From Desulfuromonas sp. (GTDB lineage: Bacteria > Desulfobacterota > Desulfuromonadia > Desulfuromonadales > BM103), in contig VEPG01000042.1 of assembly GCA_012026975.1 (NCBI GenBank), positions 1 to 46,507 of the forward strand: DNA of 46,507 bases, given 5' to 3'. The notes beneath the pieces were generated by a model, which made no database searches, was not told where the DNA came from, and was given only the letters and a program-made list of their open reading frames with translations. The first letter of the stretch is position 1; the number at the start of each line of letters is the position of its first letter. The position numbers and the translations under genes are program-made. Shown in pieces: positions 26,824 to 34,960 of the stretch.

Positions 26824-26943
26824 GGGCTGCTCAAAAATGCCCAGGTGCAAGGCGCCCGCCGGCCGAGGAGCGAGGCGTACCGTAAGGTACGTCGCAGCGA
26901 CGAAGCCAAGGCAACGCCGCAGATGGGTGTTTTTCAGCAGCCC
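26824..26943. repeat. 120-bp imperfect inverted repeat element, copy A
   Basis: The ends are inverted: GGGCTGCTCAAAAA at 26824-26837 and TTTTTCAGCAGCCC at 26930-26943 differ at one position. The centre has a perfect hairpin CGTACC-GTAA-GGTACG (26876-26891). The right end stops one base before the last codon of the HD-GYP gene. A 30-bp core (26870-26899) matches 26 of 30 positions in a second element on the opposite strand at 38372-38401. No ORF is carried; it looks like a REP- or MITE-like element. Confidence 0.75.
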
Positions 26944-26944
26944 C

Positions 26945-28276
26945 CTAGTCCAGATAGTCGACGACGTCGATCCCCTTGGTGAACGGATCCACCTCGGCGA
27001 CGATCTTCCTTGGCTGGGTCGGACCGAGATGCAGCCGGTAGGGCGCGGCGAGCAATTGCCCGGCTGCGTCGAAGATGATCTTGATTTCGGCCAGACTCGG
27101 ATCGGCGGTGTCGACTTTGATGACCAGGCCGATTTCGTTGCTGTCGAGACGCACCAGACTGCCGACCGGATAGGGGCCAAGCGAAGCGATGAACTTCTCC
27201 ACGAAGTCGGGGTGCAGCGAGGTGCCGGCAATCTCGCGCATGCGGGCGATCGCATTGCGCGGCGTGAATGGCCGCTGGTAGGAACGCAGCGTGGTCATGG
27301 CGTCATAGGCGTCGGCGATGGCCGCGATATCGACCAGCGACGAAACGGAACGGCCGAGAGCGTCGGCGGGATAGCCAGTCCGGTCGAAGCGCAGATGATG
27401 GCCGAGGACGATGTCCATGACCTCATCGGTAACACCGTCCATCTTGGCAATGATGTCGGCGCCAAAGCGCGGATGCTGTTTGATCTCCTCGAACTCGGCC
27501 TCGGTCAGGCGCCCCGGTTTGGTGATGATGCTGACATTGACGCGGAGCTTGCCCAGGTCATGGAGCAGGCCGCCGAAGCCCAGCGTCCGCAGATCCTCTT
27601 CGCTGAGTGCGCAGGCGCGGCCGACGGCCAGGGAGATGACCGAGACGTTCACCGAGTGGGTGAAGGTGTAGTTGTCGTAATCCTTGAGCATCGACAGGGC
27701 AAAGAGGGCGTGGGGTTCGGTGAGGGTGAGCTGGGCCATGCTCTTCACCACCTTCATCGCCTCTTCCGACGACGGGATCTCCCCCATGCGCACGTCGTTG
27801 AAGATCTGGTCGACGACCTTGAGTGCCTTCTTGTAGACCTTGCGCGGTTGCCCGGCGTCTTCGTCTTCTTCATCGCTGGTCACGGCGCGGATACGCTCGA
27901 CCTTGCGCTGCTGCAGTGCCTCGGCGAACGCCTTGCCCTTGCCGCCGCCGGTGTGCAGCAGACCGAGCAGTGCCTGAATTTCCTCGGCGGAAAGACCGGC
28001 GTGAAACTCGATGCCGATCAGATCGTGAGCTTCGAGAAGGCGGGCGAGTTCCTGGGCTGCCGGAAATTCCTGGATGAACAGGTAGTCCTCGACGAACAGC
28101 GTCCCTTCCAGCAACCCCATCTTGATGGTCTTCTTGTGCTGGAGCAGGCTGAACAGGCCATCCTGCAGCGCCTGCACCTGCTTGGTCGTGGCGGGATGAT
28201 CAAGGGAGTAAAGGCGCAGTCCCTTGACGGCGGCTGCCAGCACCTGCACGACTTGCCGGGTTTCCTCAAGATTCAT
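26945..28276 (-). CDS. HD-GYP-type phosphodiesterase-like protein with novel N-terminal module
   Basis: 443 residues, with no signal or membrane segment. Residues 1-110 form a helical module (VKGLRLYSLDHPATTKQV, then LLEGTLFVEDYLF and FHAGLSAEEIQALL) that resembles the start of the HEAT-repeat protein encoded upstream. Residues about 195-370 are an HD-GYP domain: His207 (THSVN), HD at 239-240 (LLHDLGKL), HPRFGADII, HHLRFDRTGYP (293-303) and DAYDAMTT. HD-GYP enzymes hydrolyse cyclic di-GMP or related cyclic dinucleotides; metal ligands appear intact. The C-terminal about 70 residues resemble the PilZ-like tail often found after such domains. It overlaps the HEAT gene by ATGA and is probably translationally coupled. 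Confidence 0.88.
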   Translation of the reverse strand: MNLEETRQVVQVLAAAVKGLRLYSLDHPATTKQVQALQDGLFSLLQHKKTIKMGLLEGTLFVEDYLFIQEFPAAQELARLLEAHDLIGIEFHAGLSAEEIQALLGLLHTGGGKGKAFAEALQQRKVERIRAVTSDEEDEDAGQPRKVYKKALKVVDQIFNDVRMGEIPSSEEAMKVVKSMAQLTLTEPHALFALSMLKDYDNYTFTHSVNVSVISLAVGRACALSEEDLRTLGFGGLLHDLGKLRVNVSIITKPGRLTEAEFEEIKQHPRFGADIIAKMDGVTDEVMDIVLGHHLRFDRTGYPADALGRSVSSLVDIAAIADAYDAMTTLRSYQRPFTPRNAIARMREIAGTSLHPDFVEKFIASLGPYPVGSLVRLDSNEIGLVIKVDTADPSLAEIKIIFDAAGQLLAAPYRLHLGPTQPRKIVAEVDPFTKGIDVVDYLD

Positions 28277-29856
28277 GGGTTGTCCTTCTCTAGCTGCATG
28301 AGCGCCTGACCCGCCGCGCGAGCGACCGGAGACGAGCGGTCATGGGAGGCTTTTTCCAACGCCGCGCGGGCATTTTCATCACCGATCTCGCCAAGTGCCA
28401 TGGCGGCCACCACCCTCAACTCATCGTTGAGGGCACGGCGCAACAGGCTGTGCCGGGCGAGAATCTTGAGCAGGGGGGCGACGGCATCGCTGGAGCGGAT
28501 CTCGCCGAGAGCCCGAATGGCGTCCTTCTTGATATCGACGGCCCGTCGATTCAGCTCCGGCTGTTCAATGAGCTTGAGGAGTGTCGGTATGGCACTGGCG
28601 GCACGGATCGCACCAAGGGAGAGTAGCGCCTGACGGCTCAGTTCCTGATCGTCGGACTCGGCGGCCTGCAGCAGGATGTTGACCGCGCGCTGGCCGCCGA
28701 TCTTGGTCAGGGCCCGGATGGTTTCCCGGCGTACGCGAATGTCCTTGTGATCAAGAAGCGGGGTGAGGTGCGGCAGGGAGTCCTGGCTGCGGATGTCGCC
28801 GAGAATAGCCACGGCGTTGCGCACCACGTACCAGCGGTCGTCGAAAAGATGTTCCTGCAGGACCGGGACGGCAGCCGCTCCGGTCCGTACCAGGACATCG
28901 GCCAGAACCTTGCGGTTCGGGGCCGCGGACTCCTCCGCCAGCAGGACCATCAGCCGCCGGACCATCTTGTCGCTCAGGAACACCAGGACATCGATCAGGG
29001 CCTTGCGCACGGCCTCGTTGCTCTCCCGGTCAAGCAGAGCGGCCACCAGGTAGTCGGTCATTTCGTCGGTGACCAGTTGGCCCAAGGCGTTGAGTGCATG
29101 GGCGCGACGGACCTCGGAGAGTTTCCGGGCGGAGGCGTTGAGGCAGAGCAGCCTCATGGCCCGCAGCACCAGTACACGGTTTTCCGGGATCAGGTTAAGC
29201 CTCAGCAGCGGGATCAGTTCCTGCAATTGGGCACGGAAACGCTGGTCGTCCTGCTCCTGCTCAAGCAGGTTGAGCAGTTTCTCCAAGTCAAGAGCCTGGG
29301 CTTGCGCCGGGGTCAGGGGTTTGGCCGATGGCTCCCCCTGTGGCGGGGTGGGTTCCTCCTCCGGCGGCAGTTCCTCCAGTTGTTTCTTGCGTTCGAGAAT
29401 CGCGGCCAGGTCCTGCTCGTTGACCCAGATGGTGGTAATGCGGGCCCGTTCGAGCACGGCCTGAATGCCCCCCTGGGCATGAATCTCCTGGGGGTCGAGG
29501 ATCAGGTTGCGCACGAAGCGGAGCAGATCGGCGGCGCTCAGGTCGGGGAGGATGGTCAGGAACTGGATGCGCCGGGCGAAACAGAACGTCGCCAGTTGGC
29601 CGAGGACCTGATGCGTCTTGGCGACCGGCTGCTCGCCGAGCAGAAATCCTTCCTTGCGCACCGTCAGGTTGAGAGGGTGCCCTTCCTGGAGCAACGGCTG
29701 AAATCCTTTGAGACACTCGGCGGCGGTAGCGTGCAGGGCCGGGTGTCGCGGCGGGTAGTAGCGCAGCGCCTTGATCTGCTTGACCAGGCCGGTCAGGGCA
29801 GTGGCAATCTGGAGATGTAGATCGGTGTCGGGCTGCACTGGTTTTCCTCGGTTCAT
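28273..29856 (-). CDS. HEAT-repeat protein with shared N-terminal module
   Basis: 527 residues, apparently cytoplasmic. The N-terminus (about 15-120: IKALRYYPPRHPALHAT, LTVRKEGFLLGEQPV, FLTILPDLSAADLLRFVRNL) aligns with the first 110 residues of the HD-GYP protein encoded next. A Pro/Glu-rich linker (about 155-185: ELPPEEEPTPPQGEPSAKPL) leads to HEAT repeats from about 210 to the end, for example LFDDRWYVVRNAVAILGDI, DHKDIRVRRETIRALTKIG and DDELRVVAAMALGEIGDENA. Function is unknown; HEAT arrays usually bind proteins. The gene lies 24 bp after the acyl-CoA synthetase and overlaps the HD-GYP gene by 4 bp. Confidence 0.85.
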   Translation of the reverse strand: MNRGKPVQPDTDLHLQIATALTGLVKQIKALRYYPPRHPALHATAAECLKGFQPLLQEGHPLNLTVRKEGFLLGEQPVAKTHQVLGQLATFCFARRIQFLTILPDLSAADLLRFVRNLILDPQEIHAQGGIQAVLERARITTIWVNEQDLAAILERKKQLEELPPEEEPTPPQGEPSAKPLTPAQAQALDLEKLLNLLEQEQDDQRFRAQLQELIPLLRLNLIPENRVLVLRAMRLLCLNASARKLSEVRRAHALNALGQLVTDEMTDYLVAALLDRESNEAVRKALIDVLVFLSDKMVRRLMVLLAEESAAPNRKVLADVLVRTGAAAVPVLQEHLFDDRWYVVRNAVAILGDIRSQDSLPHLTPLLDHKDIRVRRETIRALTKIGGQRAVNILLQAAESDDQELSRQALLSLGAIRAASAIPTLLKLIEQPELNRRAVDIKKDAIRALGEIRSSDAVAPLLKILARHSLLRRALNDELRVVAAMALGEIGDENARAALEKASHDRSSPVARAAGQALMQLEKDNP

Positions 29857-29880
29857 GGCCGGCCCTGAAAGGGTAAGGAA

Positions 29881-31752
29881 CTATTCTAAAGGATTTTTCG
29901 CGGGCTGACCAGTCTCGACCTGCTCCGGCGGAGAATTGTCGACAATGCAGAAGCCGGCGTCGTGAATGCTGTGATCCCCGGAGAGATACATGGCGTCGAT
30001 GGCCGCGTCGAATTTTTCGAGGATCAGTCGCCGGCGGAGCTTCAGGGTCGGGGTGATCTCACCCTGTTCGGCCGAGAAGTCGCGTGACAGCAGAATGAAG
30101 CGCTTGACCTGCTGGAAACCGGGGAGCCCCTTCTGGAGATGTTCGACCCGTCGACGCAGCAGTTCCAGAACCCGCGGGTGATTGACCAGGTCGCACACCG
30201 TCAGGAAATCAATCCGTTTCAGGCGGGCATAGCGAATCAGGTTGTCGAAATTCGGTACCAGCAGGGCCGTCAGGAAGGGGCGGCGGTCGCCGCAGATCAG
30301 CGCATTGGCAATGAACTTGTCGGTTTTCAGGCGGATTTCAAGTGCCTGCGGGGCGATGTTTTCCCCGCCGGCGGTGACAATCAGGTCCTTCTTGCGGTCG
30401 GTGATCGCCAGGAACCCATCCCCGTCCAGTACGCCGACGTCGCCGGTATGAAACCAGCCGTCGGCCAGGACGGCGGCGGTCTCGTCCGGTTGGTGCCAGT
30501 AGCCCCTGAAGATGCCGGGGCCGGCGGCGAGGATTTCGCCGTCAGCCGCAATCCGTACCCTGGTTCCGGGAATCGCGCGGCCGACTGTGCCGAGGCGCAG
30601 TGCCCCGGAGGTGTTGGCGGTGATGACCGGCGAGGTTTCGGTCAGGCCGTACCCCTCATAGATCGGGAGACCGGCCGCCAGGAAAAATTCAGCCACGTCC
30701 CGTGCCAATGGCGCGCCACCGGAGACGAAGTAGCGCAGGCGTCCGCCCAGATGTTCCTGCAGCTTGTTGAAAAGCAGTCTTTGGGCAACGCCGGCGAGCC
30801 AACCGAGCCACGGGGCGGGGGTGCGTCCGGCCTGTGTGGCGGCAATCCGGCGGCGACTGAGATCAAGTGTCGCCAAAAACAGCTTGCGCTTGAGCCAGGA
30901 GCTGGAGACCACCCGGTCCATGATTCTGGCGTACATCTTTTCGTAGAGGCGCGGCACGCTGATCAGGATGGTCGGCCGGACTTCCTTGAGGTTAAGCGGT
31001 ACCGAATCGATCCCCTCGGCATAGGCGATCGTTGCCCCCTGGCGCAGCATCATGTAGTAGCCGGCCATCCGCTCGAACACGTGCGAGAGAGGGAGAAACG
31101 ACAGGCAGGTGTCGCGGGGCGAGATGTCGAAGAGCGTGTGGCAGGCCCGGATGTTGCTGAGAAAGTTGCGATGGGTGAGCATCGCCCCCTTGGGCGTGCC
31201 GGTGGTTCCGGATGTGTAGACAATCGAGGCGAGATCGTCGGCCCTCCCCGCGGCCAGGCGCTCGTCAACCAGGCGGTCGATGACCGGGTCGGGCGGCCGC
31301 AGAAAGCCCGTGAGTGAAATGACGCACGGGTGATCGAGATGACCGTTGAGGAGAATGATCCTCTTCAGTTCCGGCACGTCATCGAGGCGTTCGACCAACT
31401 CCGCGGCAACCGCTGGAGACCAGAGAAAGAGCAGCCGGCTCCCGGAGTCGTTGAGAATGTAGAGGGTGTTGGCCAGCGCGTCGGTATGATAAACTGGCAC
31501 GGTAATGCCGCCGCAGCTCTGAATTGCCAGGTCCGCCCAGGCCCACTGGGGGCTGTTGGGTGCCATAACCGCGATCCGTTCGCCCGGCTGTACGGACATG
31601 GCCAGCAGGCCGCGGGCGCGAGCCCGCAACTGCTCGGTAAATTCATGCCAGCCGATGTCGCGATAATGACCGTCGGTCTTCTCGCGGAAGACCGGGTGGC
31701 TGGCATAACAGGCGCCTCGCGCCAACACCATGCGGGGGAGGGTGTGCCTCAT
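29881..31752 (-). CDS. Long-chain fatty-acid-CoA ligase (AMP-forming)
   Basis: 623 residues of the adenylate-forming superfamily. The P-loop-like motif is SIVYTSGTTGTPKGAM (about 176-191), followed by THRNF and LSFLPLSHVFERMAGYY. The adenine pocket motif is YEGYGLTETSPVIT, the ATP-binding Asp is in DGWFHTGDVG, the hinge is DRKKDLIVTAGGENIAPQ and the late Lys is in GEITPTLKLRRR. This profile matches the FadD15/Faa-type long-chain synthetases. It activates fatty acids with ATP and CoA. The start at 31752 is divergent from coaE with 38 bp between start codons, so promoters must be very close. Two HEAT/HD-GYP genes follow on the same strand. Confidence 0.93.
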   Translation of the reverse strand: MRHTLPRMVLARGACYASHPVFREKTDGHYRDIGWHEFTEQLRARARGLLAMSVQPGERIAVMAPNSPQWAWADLAIQSCGGITVPVYHTDALANTLYILNDSGSRLLFLWSPAVAAELVERLDDVPELKRIILLNGHLDHPCVISLTGFLRPPDPVIDRLVDERLAAGRADDLASIVYTSGTTGTPKGAMLTHRNFLSNIRACHTLFDISPRDTCLSFLPLSHVFERMAGYYMMLRQGATIAYAEGIDSVPLNLKEVRPTILISVPRLYEKMYARIMDRVVSSSWLKRKLFLATLDLSRRRIAATQAGRTPAPWLGWLAGVAQRLLFNKLQEHLGGRLRYFVSGGAPLARDVAEFFLAAGLPIYEGYGLTETSPVITANTSGALRLGTVGRAIPGTRVRIAADGEILAAGPGIFRGYWHQPDETAAVLADGWFHTGDVGVLDGDGFLAITDRKKDLIVTAGGENIAPQALEIRLKTDKFIANALICGDRRPFLTALLVPNFDNLIRYARLKRIDFLTVCDLVNHPRVLELLRRRVEHLQKGLPGFQQVKRFILLSRDFSAEQGEITPTLKLRRRLILEKFDAAIDAMYLSGDHSIHDAGFCIVDNSPPEQVETGQPAKNPLE

Positions 31753-31790
31753 CGCTCGCCCCGCGTGGCGATCCCGTGACAGGAATAAGG

Positions 31791-32399
31791 ATGACCCTGG
31801 TACTTGGTCTGACCGGAGGAATTGCTTCCGGGAAAAGCAGCGTTGCGGCGATGTTCGCCAGGCTTGGTGCCGTGGTGGTGAGCGCCGATCAGCTGGCCCG
31901 GGAGGTCGTTGCTCCCGGTTCGGCCACCCTGCGGGCGCTGACGGCCGCGTTCGGCCCGACGATCCTCGGTCCGGCGGGGGAGCTCGATCGGGAAACCCTG
32001 GGACGGTTGGTCTTTGCCGATCCGGCGGCCCGCGAACGGCTCAACGCCCTGACCCATCCGGCCATTGCCCGGCTGGCCGAAGCGCGCCTGCGGGAACTGC
32101 ATGCCCGGAACGTACCGCTGGTGGTTTACGAAGCGCCGCTGTTGTTCGAGGCCGGCGCCGAAGGGCGGGTTGACCGGGTGCTGGTGGTGACGATAGACCC
32201 GGCAGCGCAGCGGGCGCGCCTGAAGAGCCGCGATCAGCTGGACGCGACGGCTGTCGAGTCGCGCATCGCCGCGCAATGGCCGCAGGCCGACAAGGTCGCC
32301 CGCGCCGATTTCGTCATCGACAACTCCGGCCCCCTTGAAGACACCTGCCGACAGGTTTCGGCCCTCTATCATTGGCTGCTCTCCAACGGACAGCGCTGA
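31791..32399 (+). CDS. coaE: Dephospho-CoA kinase
   Basis: 202 residues, the usual length. It begins MTLVLGLTGGIASGKSSVAA with a P-loop at 8-16; VVVSADQLAREVV matches the substrate-binding Asp region, YEAPLLFEAGAEGRVDRVLV is a hallmark of the family, and DNSGPLEDTCRQV gives the usual C-terminal end. It phosphorylates dephospho-CoA in the last step of CoA synthesis. ATG 31791 has AGGA six bases upstream; a GTG 15 bases earlier is possible. The last 31 bp overlap the convergent hydrolase gene. It is divergent from the acyl-CoA synthetase, a CoA consumer. Confidence 0.95.
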   Translation: MTLVLGLTGGIASGKSSVAAMFARLGAVVVSADQLAREVVAPGSATLRALTAAFGPTILGPAGELDRETLGRLVFADPAARERLNALTHPAIARLAEARLRELHARNVPLVVYEAPLLFEAGAEGRVDRVLVVTIDPAAQRARLKSRDQLDATAVESRIAAQWPQADKVARADFVIDNSGPLEDTCRQVSALYHWLLSNGQR

Positions 32400-33196
32400 C
32401 TCTCCAGTTCCCCGAGAAACTTGCCGACCAGGTCGAATACCGCTCCCCGGAAAGGGTTTTCCTCACTGGTCAATACGTGTGGCGCTTCCGGCCCGAGCCG
32501 CTCATAGACCTTGATGGTGCCGCCGAGCCGTTCGATCAACATGCGGCCGCTCTCGATGTCGATGGTTTGATCCCCCTCGCCATGGATGGCCAGCACCGGC
32601 AGGGTAATCTCCGCCAGCCGCGGGCCGAGCTCGCGCAACAGCCGGTTGATCTGGTGTACCCCGGCCAGCGGGCGGCGCCGGTAGTAATGCGTCGCTTCCT
32701 CATCGCTTAAAGGCCGCTCCTGATATGGCTTCAGATAACGCAGCCAGCCGGCGAACGGGGCCAGCCGGTGGCGCAGGCGCAGGTACGGAGAGAGCAGTAC
32801 CAATCCCGCCGGCCGCCGCTGCCGGGCCAGGGCCAACAGCAGCAGGGTGCCGGTACTCAGTCCCGCGCCGTAGACCCGCGCAAAGCACCCCGCCAGCAGA
32901 TCGTGCCCGCGGACCACGGTCTCCAGCCACTCTTCCCAGCGTCGCCCTGCAAGATCCTCGGGGGCCGTTCCGTGCCCCGGCAAGCATACCGCCAGGCATG
33001 CGAAACCGCGTTCTCCCAGAGCGCTGGCCAATGGCCGCATTTCCCAGGGAGTGGCGGAAAAGCCATGCACCAGCAACACCGCCGCCGTCGCCCCCGCCGG
33101 TGCGGTGAAAAACGGAAGGTCGTCATCTTTCACCCCGGCGCGTCGGGACCGGTCACGCTCCTCAGCAAATAAGTCCTGCAAGCCGATCTGGTTCAC
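32369..33196 (-). CDS. Alpha/beta hydrolase (carboxylesterase/lysophospholipase-like)
   Basis: 275 residues. The oxyanion loop is AVLLVHGFSATPWEM (about 39-53), CLPGHGTAPEDLAG precedes the lid, the nucleophile elbow is YGAGLSTGTLLLLALA (Ser in GLSTG), the acid is in VLAIHGEGDQTIDIESG, and the catalytic His is in GPEAPHVLTSEEN. This arrangement resembles Est30-type carboxylesterases and monoacylglycerol lipases. The substrate is unknown. The start is GTG with GGAAAG upstream. The 3' end overlaps coaE on the other strand by 31 bp. An IclR regulator lies upstream on the same strand behind a terminator, so it is probably its own unit. Confidence 0.88.
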   Translation of the reverse strand: MNQIGLQDLFAEERDRSRRAGVKDDDLPFFTAPAGATAAVLLVHGFSATPWEMRPLASALGERGFACLAVCLPGHGTAPEDLAGRRWEEWLETVVRGHDLLAGCFARVYGAGLSTGTLLLLALARQRRPAGLVLLSPYLRLRHRLAPFAGWLRYLKPYQERPLSDEEATHYYRRRPLAGVHQINRLLRELGPRLAEITLPVLAIHGEGDQTIDIESGRMLIERLGGTIKVYERLGPEAPHVLTSEENPFRGAVFDLVGKFLGELESQRCPLESSQ

Positions 33197-33290
33197 GACG
33201 GCAACTTTCCGGTTTATTCAACATGACGATATCACAGCTATTTTCATTATACCGAAGTGGACCGGAAGCGTCCAATCGGTCTCCGGTAAC

Positions 33291-33320
33291 AAAAAAGCCC
33301 CCGCCGGTCGGCGGGGGCTT
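33291..33320 (-). terminator. Terminator of the IclR-family regulator
   Basis: On the minus strand AGCCCCCGCCG and its complement (33296-33306 and 33309-33319) form an 11-bp stem followed by six T residues (33296-33291). It lies 20 bp beyond the regulator stop at 33341. Confidence 0.9.
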
Positions 33321-33340
33321 ATAACTGACAGGGAGCCATG

Positions 33341-34123
33341 CTATTTGTGATAGCCGAGGCGGGCGGACAGCTCTTCGGCAGAGCCCTGGACCAGCGGGAT
33401 CAATTCGTTTTTGATCCGCTCATCACCCAGGCGCATGGTCGGGCCGGAAATGCTGATCGCCCCGACGATGCGGCGGGTATAGTCGCGAATCGGCGCGGCC
33501 ACGCAGCGTACGCCCAGGTCCATCTCCTCGTCGTCGATGGCGTAGCCCTGTTCGGCGACGGTTTTCAGAATCTCCTTGAGCTTCTCGCGATCGGTGATGG
33601 TGGTGGAGGTGTAGCCCTTGAGCTGCCGGTTCGGCATGAGCTCATTGATTTCATCCTCGGACATGTAGGCCAGATGAACCTTTCCCGATGCGGTGCAGTA
33701 ACCCGGCAGGCGGGAACCGACGCGCGAAACCACGCGCACCGTCATGTCGGTCTCGATCACGTCGAGATAGACCACCGAGCCTTCCTTGAAGATCGCAACA
33801 TAGGCCGTTTCGTTGCTGCTGCCGACAATCTTTTCGAGGATCGGCTTGGCCTGGCGGAGCAGTCCCATCTGCTTGATGAAAGTCTGTCCGAGTTCGAGCG
33901 CCTTCAACCCAAGCCGATAATTCTCGGTGGCCTTGTTCTGCTCGATATAGCCGCGCGATTCCAGGGTCGCCAGCAGGCGGAAGACGTTGTTTTTGTGAAG
34001 TTTGAGCCGCTTGCTCAGTTCCGTGACCCCCAGTTCGTCGACATCGTCATGAAACTGCTCGAGGAGGTCAAGGGCGTGGGAAACGGCCTGGATGATATAT
34101 TCGGATTTGTCTTTTCTGGCCAT
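33341..34123 (-). CDS. IclR-family transcriptional regulator
   Basis: 260 residues. The N-terminal winged helix-turn-helix (about 8-70) shows AVSHALDLLEQF, VTELSKRLKLHKNNVFRLLA and SRGYIEQNKATENYRLG. The C-terminal GAF-like effector domain (about 85-255) includes CTASGKVHLAYM, EQGYAIDDEEMDLGVRCVAA and GAISISGPTMRL. IclR regulators control catabolic genes in response to small organic ligands. Start ATG 34123 has GGAAGG upstream, and a good minus-strand promoter is present. No obvious catabolic operon adjoins; the hydrolase downstream or the universal stress gene upstream are possible targets by position only. Confidence 0.93.
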   Translation of the reverse strand: MARKDKSEYIIQAVSHALDLLEQFHDDVDELGVTELSKRLKLHKNNVFRLLATLESRGYIEQNKATENYRLGLKALELGQTFIKQMGLLRQAKPILEKIVGSSNETAYVAIFKEGSVVYLDVIETDMTVRVVSRVGSRLPGYCTASGKVHLAYMSEDEINELMPNRQLKGYTSTTITDREKLKEILKTVAEQGYAIDDEEMDLGVRCVAAPIRDYTRRIVGAISISGPTMRLGDERIKNELIPLVQGSAEELSARLGYHK

Positions 34124-34182
34124 GGTCGGACTACCTTCCCTGCAAATTCAACATGGTTATCAAATCGAGTAAAATCTCGCAT

Positions 34183-34211
34183 CTTGTAACGAAAGGGGCG
34201 TGGGCTGTCAA
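34183..34211 (-). promoter_or_regulatory. Sigma70-like promoter of the IclR-family gene
   Basis: On the minus strand TTGACA (34211-34206) and TACAAG (34188-34183) are 17 bp apart, 59 bp upstream of the start codon. Confidence 0.6.
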
Positions 34212-34319
34212 GGGAAAATGGCCAAATCAACCCACATGCAATGATGTGAAATTATAAAATAGCGTTCTACAATTGTCAAACGGGAAACGGCCGACGTAAT
34301 GAAAATCTTTTACAGAACG

Positions 34320-34349
34320 TTGACAGCCCTTGGGCGGGACGGGTAGATT
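34320..34349 (+). promoter_or_regulatory. Sigma70-like promoter of the universal stress protein gene
   Basis: TTGACA (34320-34325) and TAGATT (34344-34349) are 18 bp apart, 33 bp before the ATG. The -35 is perfect. The 259-bp gap around it is clearly AT-richer than its surroundings. Confidence 0.6.
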
Positions 34350-34382
34350 GAGCCGAACGCAGCTTTCTTGGGAGACCTTTGC

Positions 34383-34835
34383 ATGCTGACCCTGAGCAAG
34401 AAGATCCTGGTGGCAATCGACGGTTCACCGCAGTCGGACAAGGCCGCCGAGGAAGCGATTCGCCTGGCTGCCCAATCCGGGATAAAATTGCGCAGCCAGG
34501 TTTTTGCGGTGCTGGTGCTGCCCAGTCTCAAGCCGCCGTCGTTCACCGATTTTTTCCCCGCCAAGCCGCCTACCGAGGAACCTGACTGGCAGGAGAAGCG
34601 CGACCGGCTCTTTTATGTGGTGGAGAAGGCTGCCGGCGAGGCTGGCGTCGCAATGGAGTCGTTGATCCTTTACGGCGATCCGGCCGAGGAACTGATGCAT
34701 TTTGCCAAGGAGAAGGGGTGCGATGTGATCGTCATCGGTTCGTCCGGCAAGGGCAAGGTCAAACGCACGGTGTTGGGGAGCGTCTCGACCAAGGTGGCGC
34801 TGCAGGCGCAGTGTTCAGTCTATATTGTGCGTTGA
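34383..34835 (+). CDS. Universal stress protein (UspA family)
   Basis: 150 residues forming one USP domain. The N-terminal strand ILVAIDGSPQSDKAAEEAI carries the early Asp, and GSSGKGKVKRTVLGSVS matches the ATP-binding G-x2-G-x9-G-S motif, so it probably binds nucleotide. The middle has a lengthened loop (LPSLKPPSFTDFFPAKPPTE). ATG 34383 has GGGAG eight bases upstream and its own promoter. Such proteins help survival under starvation or stress by unknown molecular means. It stands alone, divergent from the IclR gene. Confidence 0.93.
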   Translation: MLTLSKKILVAIDGSPQSDKAAEEAIRLAAQSGIKLRSQVFAVLVLPSLKPPSFTDFFPAKPPTEEPDWQEKRDRLFYVVEKAAGEAGVAMESLILYGDPAEELMHFAKEKGCDVIVIGSSGKGKVKRTVLGSVSTKVALQAQCSVYIVR

Positions 34836-34919
34836 CCTCTACCGCTCACCCAACGCCGCAAATCCTGCCTGCTTAAGCACCCCTGCTCCGTAATTATGGT
34901 TTTGCTTCAGAGCACCGGC

Positions 34920-34949
34920 TTGCAAGCGATACCCCGATCCGTGTATGCT
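34920..34949 (+). promoter_or_regulatory. Possible promoter of the metal efflux unit
   Basis: TTGCAA (34920-34925) and TATGCT (34944-34949) are 18 bp apart and end 11 bp before the first ATG. No MerR-type dyad is visible in the spacer. Confidence 0.35.
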
Positions 34950-34960
34950 TCACCCAATTA

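Noticed and set aside
28273-28276. Frameshift between the HEAT and HD-GYP genes suggesting one fused protein
   Set aside because: The ATGA overlap is a normal coupled junction and both proteins have complete domains with their own N-terminal module.
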